A stretch of 15,944 nucleotides of DNA. It comes from UBA6921 sp031370545. GTDB lineage: Bacteria > Pseudomonadota > Gammaproteobacteria > SG8-11. The DNA lies in NCBI GenBank assembly GCA_031370545.1, contig JANMQQ010000160.1:1-15944 (forward strand), in the 5' to 3' direction. Numbering within the stretch: the stretch's first letter is position 1; each line of letters begins with the position of its first letter. This document shows, piece by piece, positions 14,970-15,944 of this stretch. Both the position numbers and the translations under genes were made by a program. The notes beneath the pieces were generated by a model, which saw only the letters and a list, made by a program, of their open reading frames with translations, searched no databases and was not told where the DNA came from.

Positions 14970-15380
14970 TTATCGACGTGGTTGGGAGGGTGTTAGGGCA
15001 GGTGGAGCTATGGCTGCTAGGCTCTTTTGCAGCTCGCGGCGGTATTCGAGAATCTGCCGCGCCTTGGCCGATTCGGAAACGGAGGCGTCACCGCGCAGGG
15101 CGGAACAATAGGCGGCAAACATCATCTGTTCGAGGTACAGCCGGTCCGCGCCGGGAAGCTTTCCCATCAGGTCGCGGGTCGCGGAGCGCACGCGGGTTTC
15201 CAGTTGTGCGCCCGTCACCGGACCGACCTTTCCGACCTCAGCCCGCACCTGCGTATCCCAATCCTTGTTCGCTTGCAGCGGCGGGGCGGGGCAGTCCAGG
15301 GCAAAGGCATTGAGCGTGACGACCAGCATTGCTGCCGCGCAACTTGCACGCAGCAGAAATCCACCGAGTGTTGTGGTCAT
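14970..15380 (-). CDS. Small exported protein of unknown function
   Basis: The 136-residue product has a signal peptide (hydrophobic 7-25, likely cleavage after Ala27 in AFA). It has no lipobox, so it is predicted periplasmic or secreted and soluble. The mature part has two Cys (30 and 92) that could pair, and is mostly helical. Residues 82-96, YLEQMMFAAYCSALR, followed by a short acidic stretch and SESAKARQILEYRREL, look like a conserved module that I believe recurs in several bacterial hypothetical proteins, but I cannot name a family. Its ATG overlaps the stop of the upstream ankyrin gene as ATGA, so the two are probably translationally coupled and may act together. It is convergent with priA; the 135 bases between them hold no clear terminator. 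Confidence 0.7.
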   Translation of the reverse strand: MTTTLGGFLLRASCAAAMLVVTLNAFALDCPAPPLQANKDWDTQVRAEVGKVGPVTGAQLETRVRSATRDLMGKLPGADRLYLEQMMFAAYCSALRGDASVSESAKARQILEYRRELQKSLAAIAPPALTPSQPRR

Positions 15381-15944
15381 TGTGCGCCCGCCTTCTTTAG
15401 TATCCGCAGCATTTCAATCCTCGCTTTCCCTTCCAAATCCTCTTCCGCATAGTTCAACGGCGTTTTGCCGATGGCATCTTCGTCATTGACCTTGGCACCC
15501 TTTCGAAGCAAGGCCTGAACCATCTCGACTCGCCCTTCCTGTATCGCCCGCATCAAAGCTGTCTTGCCCTTGACGTTCTTGGCATGCAGATCGGCACCGG
15601 CGTCGAGCAGCGCTTCGATGCCTTCGACGTTACCATCAGCGGCTGCCCATATAAGCGCGGTACCTTGGTTGTTGTCTTTGGCATTCACGTCGGCGTGCTT
15701 CTCAAGCAATAAGCGCAACTTTTCAATGCCACCATTCCGGGATGCGGCCCACATGAGCGCTGTGGAGCCGTCGCTGCCTTTGGCGTTCATATCGGCGTGT
15801 TTCTCAAGCAGGAGATGCAGCACTTCAACGCCGCCATACTTATCTGTGGCCTGCATGAGCGCTGTGGATCCCCCGTTATTTTTGGCGTTCACATCGGCGT
15901 GCTTCTCAAGCAGGGCGCGCACTACATTCACACTATTCACATTG
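15377..15944 (-). CDS. Ankyrin-repeat protein, N-terminus outside the window
   Basis: The leftward frame is open to the window edge, so the start lies beyond; a GTG at 15940 is probably internal. The visible 188 or so residues are almost entirely ankyrin repeats of 33-35 residues: a partial first unit, then units beginning NGGSTALMQA, DGSTALMWAA, NQGTALIWAA, KGKTALMRAI and a capping IGKTPLNYAE unit ending LKKAGAQ. The consensus TALMWAA...LLLEKHADVNAK is typical of bacterial ankyrin proteins, which mediate protein binding; the partner is unknown. The first three units are nearly identical at DNA level, implying recent duplication. No signal peptide or membrane segment can be judged because the N terminus is missing. 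The stop overlaps the ATG of the next leftward gene. Confidence 0.9.
   Translation of the reverse strand, partial: NVNSVNVVRALLEKHADVNAKNNGGSTALMQATDKYGGVEVLHLLLEKHADMNAKGSDGSTALMWAASRNGGIEKLRLLLEKHADVNAKDNNQGTALIWAAADGNVEGIEALLDAGADLHAKNVKGKTALMRAIQEGRVEMVQALLRKGAKVNDEDAIGKTPLNYAEEDLEGKARIEMLRILKKAGAQ
15680..15913. repeat. Near-identical tandem DNA repeats inside the ankyrin gene
   Basis: A segment of about 30 bases recurs at roughly 15680-15709, 15782-15811 and 15884-15913, each 102 bases apart and differing by a few bases; it encodes LLEKHADVNAK or LLEKHADMNAK. A second shared block, CATGAGCGCTGTGGA, occurs near 15753 and 15854. These are repeats within coding sequence. Confidence 0.85.

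Noticed and set aside
14849..15313. Rightward 154-codon frame after priA
   Set aside because: Mostly antisense to the small exported protein gene, Arg/Pro-rich, no motif or ribosome binding site.

Overview
This window reads as a chromosomal piece of a polar-flagellated gammaproteobacterium. The reasons are the FleS/FleR (FlrB/FlrC) two-component pair placed directly before fliE-fliF-fliG-fliH-fliI, an arrangement typical of Pseudomonas and Vibrio-like flagellar regulons, plus Nudix, PilZ and PriA proteins of gammaproteobacterial type. I cannot name the genus. No rRNA, tRNA, CRISPR array, insertion sequence or phage gene was seen.

Layout. Positions 1-7601 hold a rightward flagellar operon: fleS (5' end outside the window), fleR, fliE, fliF, fliG, fliH and fliI, with stop/start overlaps or short gaps throughout. 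FleS senses and phosphorylates FleR, a sigma-54 activator of mid-class flagellar genes. FliE and FliF form the basal-body base, FliG is the rotor torque protein, and FliH/FliI are the export ATPase and its regulator. The expected fliJ does not follow fliI. Instead there is a hairpin-containing gap, then a rightward gene for an exported SoxB/5'-nucleotidase-like metallophosphoesterase with unusual metal-site residues (7805-9748), closed by a strong intrinsic terminator.

Positions 9869-11660 are leftward: a DUF2278 (YukJ-like) protein fused to a lamin-tail domain, a 350-base non-coding stretch with several hairpins, and an Ap4A-hydrolase-type Nudix gene. The Nudix gene is divergent from a rightward PilZ-like gene (11727-12299), which has its own terminator. 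A 333-base gap before priA holds an AT-rich tract, a palindrome, three DnaA-box-like 9-mers (one perfect) and a 12-bp hairpin. priA (12633-14834), the replication-restart helicase, is complete. The right edge is leftward: an ankyrin-repeat gene running out of the window, whose stop codon overlaps the start of a small exported protein of unknown function.

The most interesting points are the DnaA-box cluster next to an AT-rich tract before priA, the substituted metal site of the SoxB-like protein, the missing fliJ, and the coupled ankyrin/exported-protein pair. None of these amounts to a proven new system from sequence alone.
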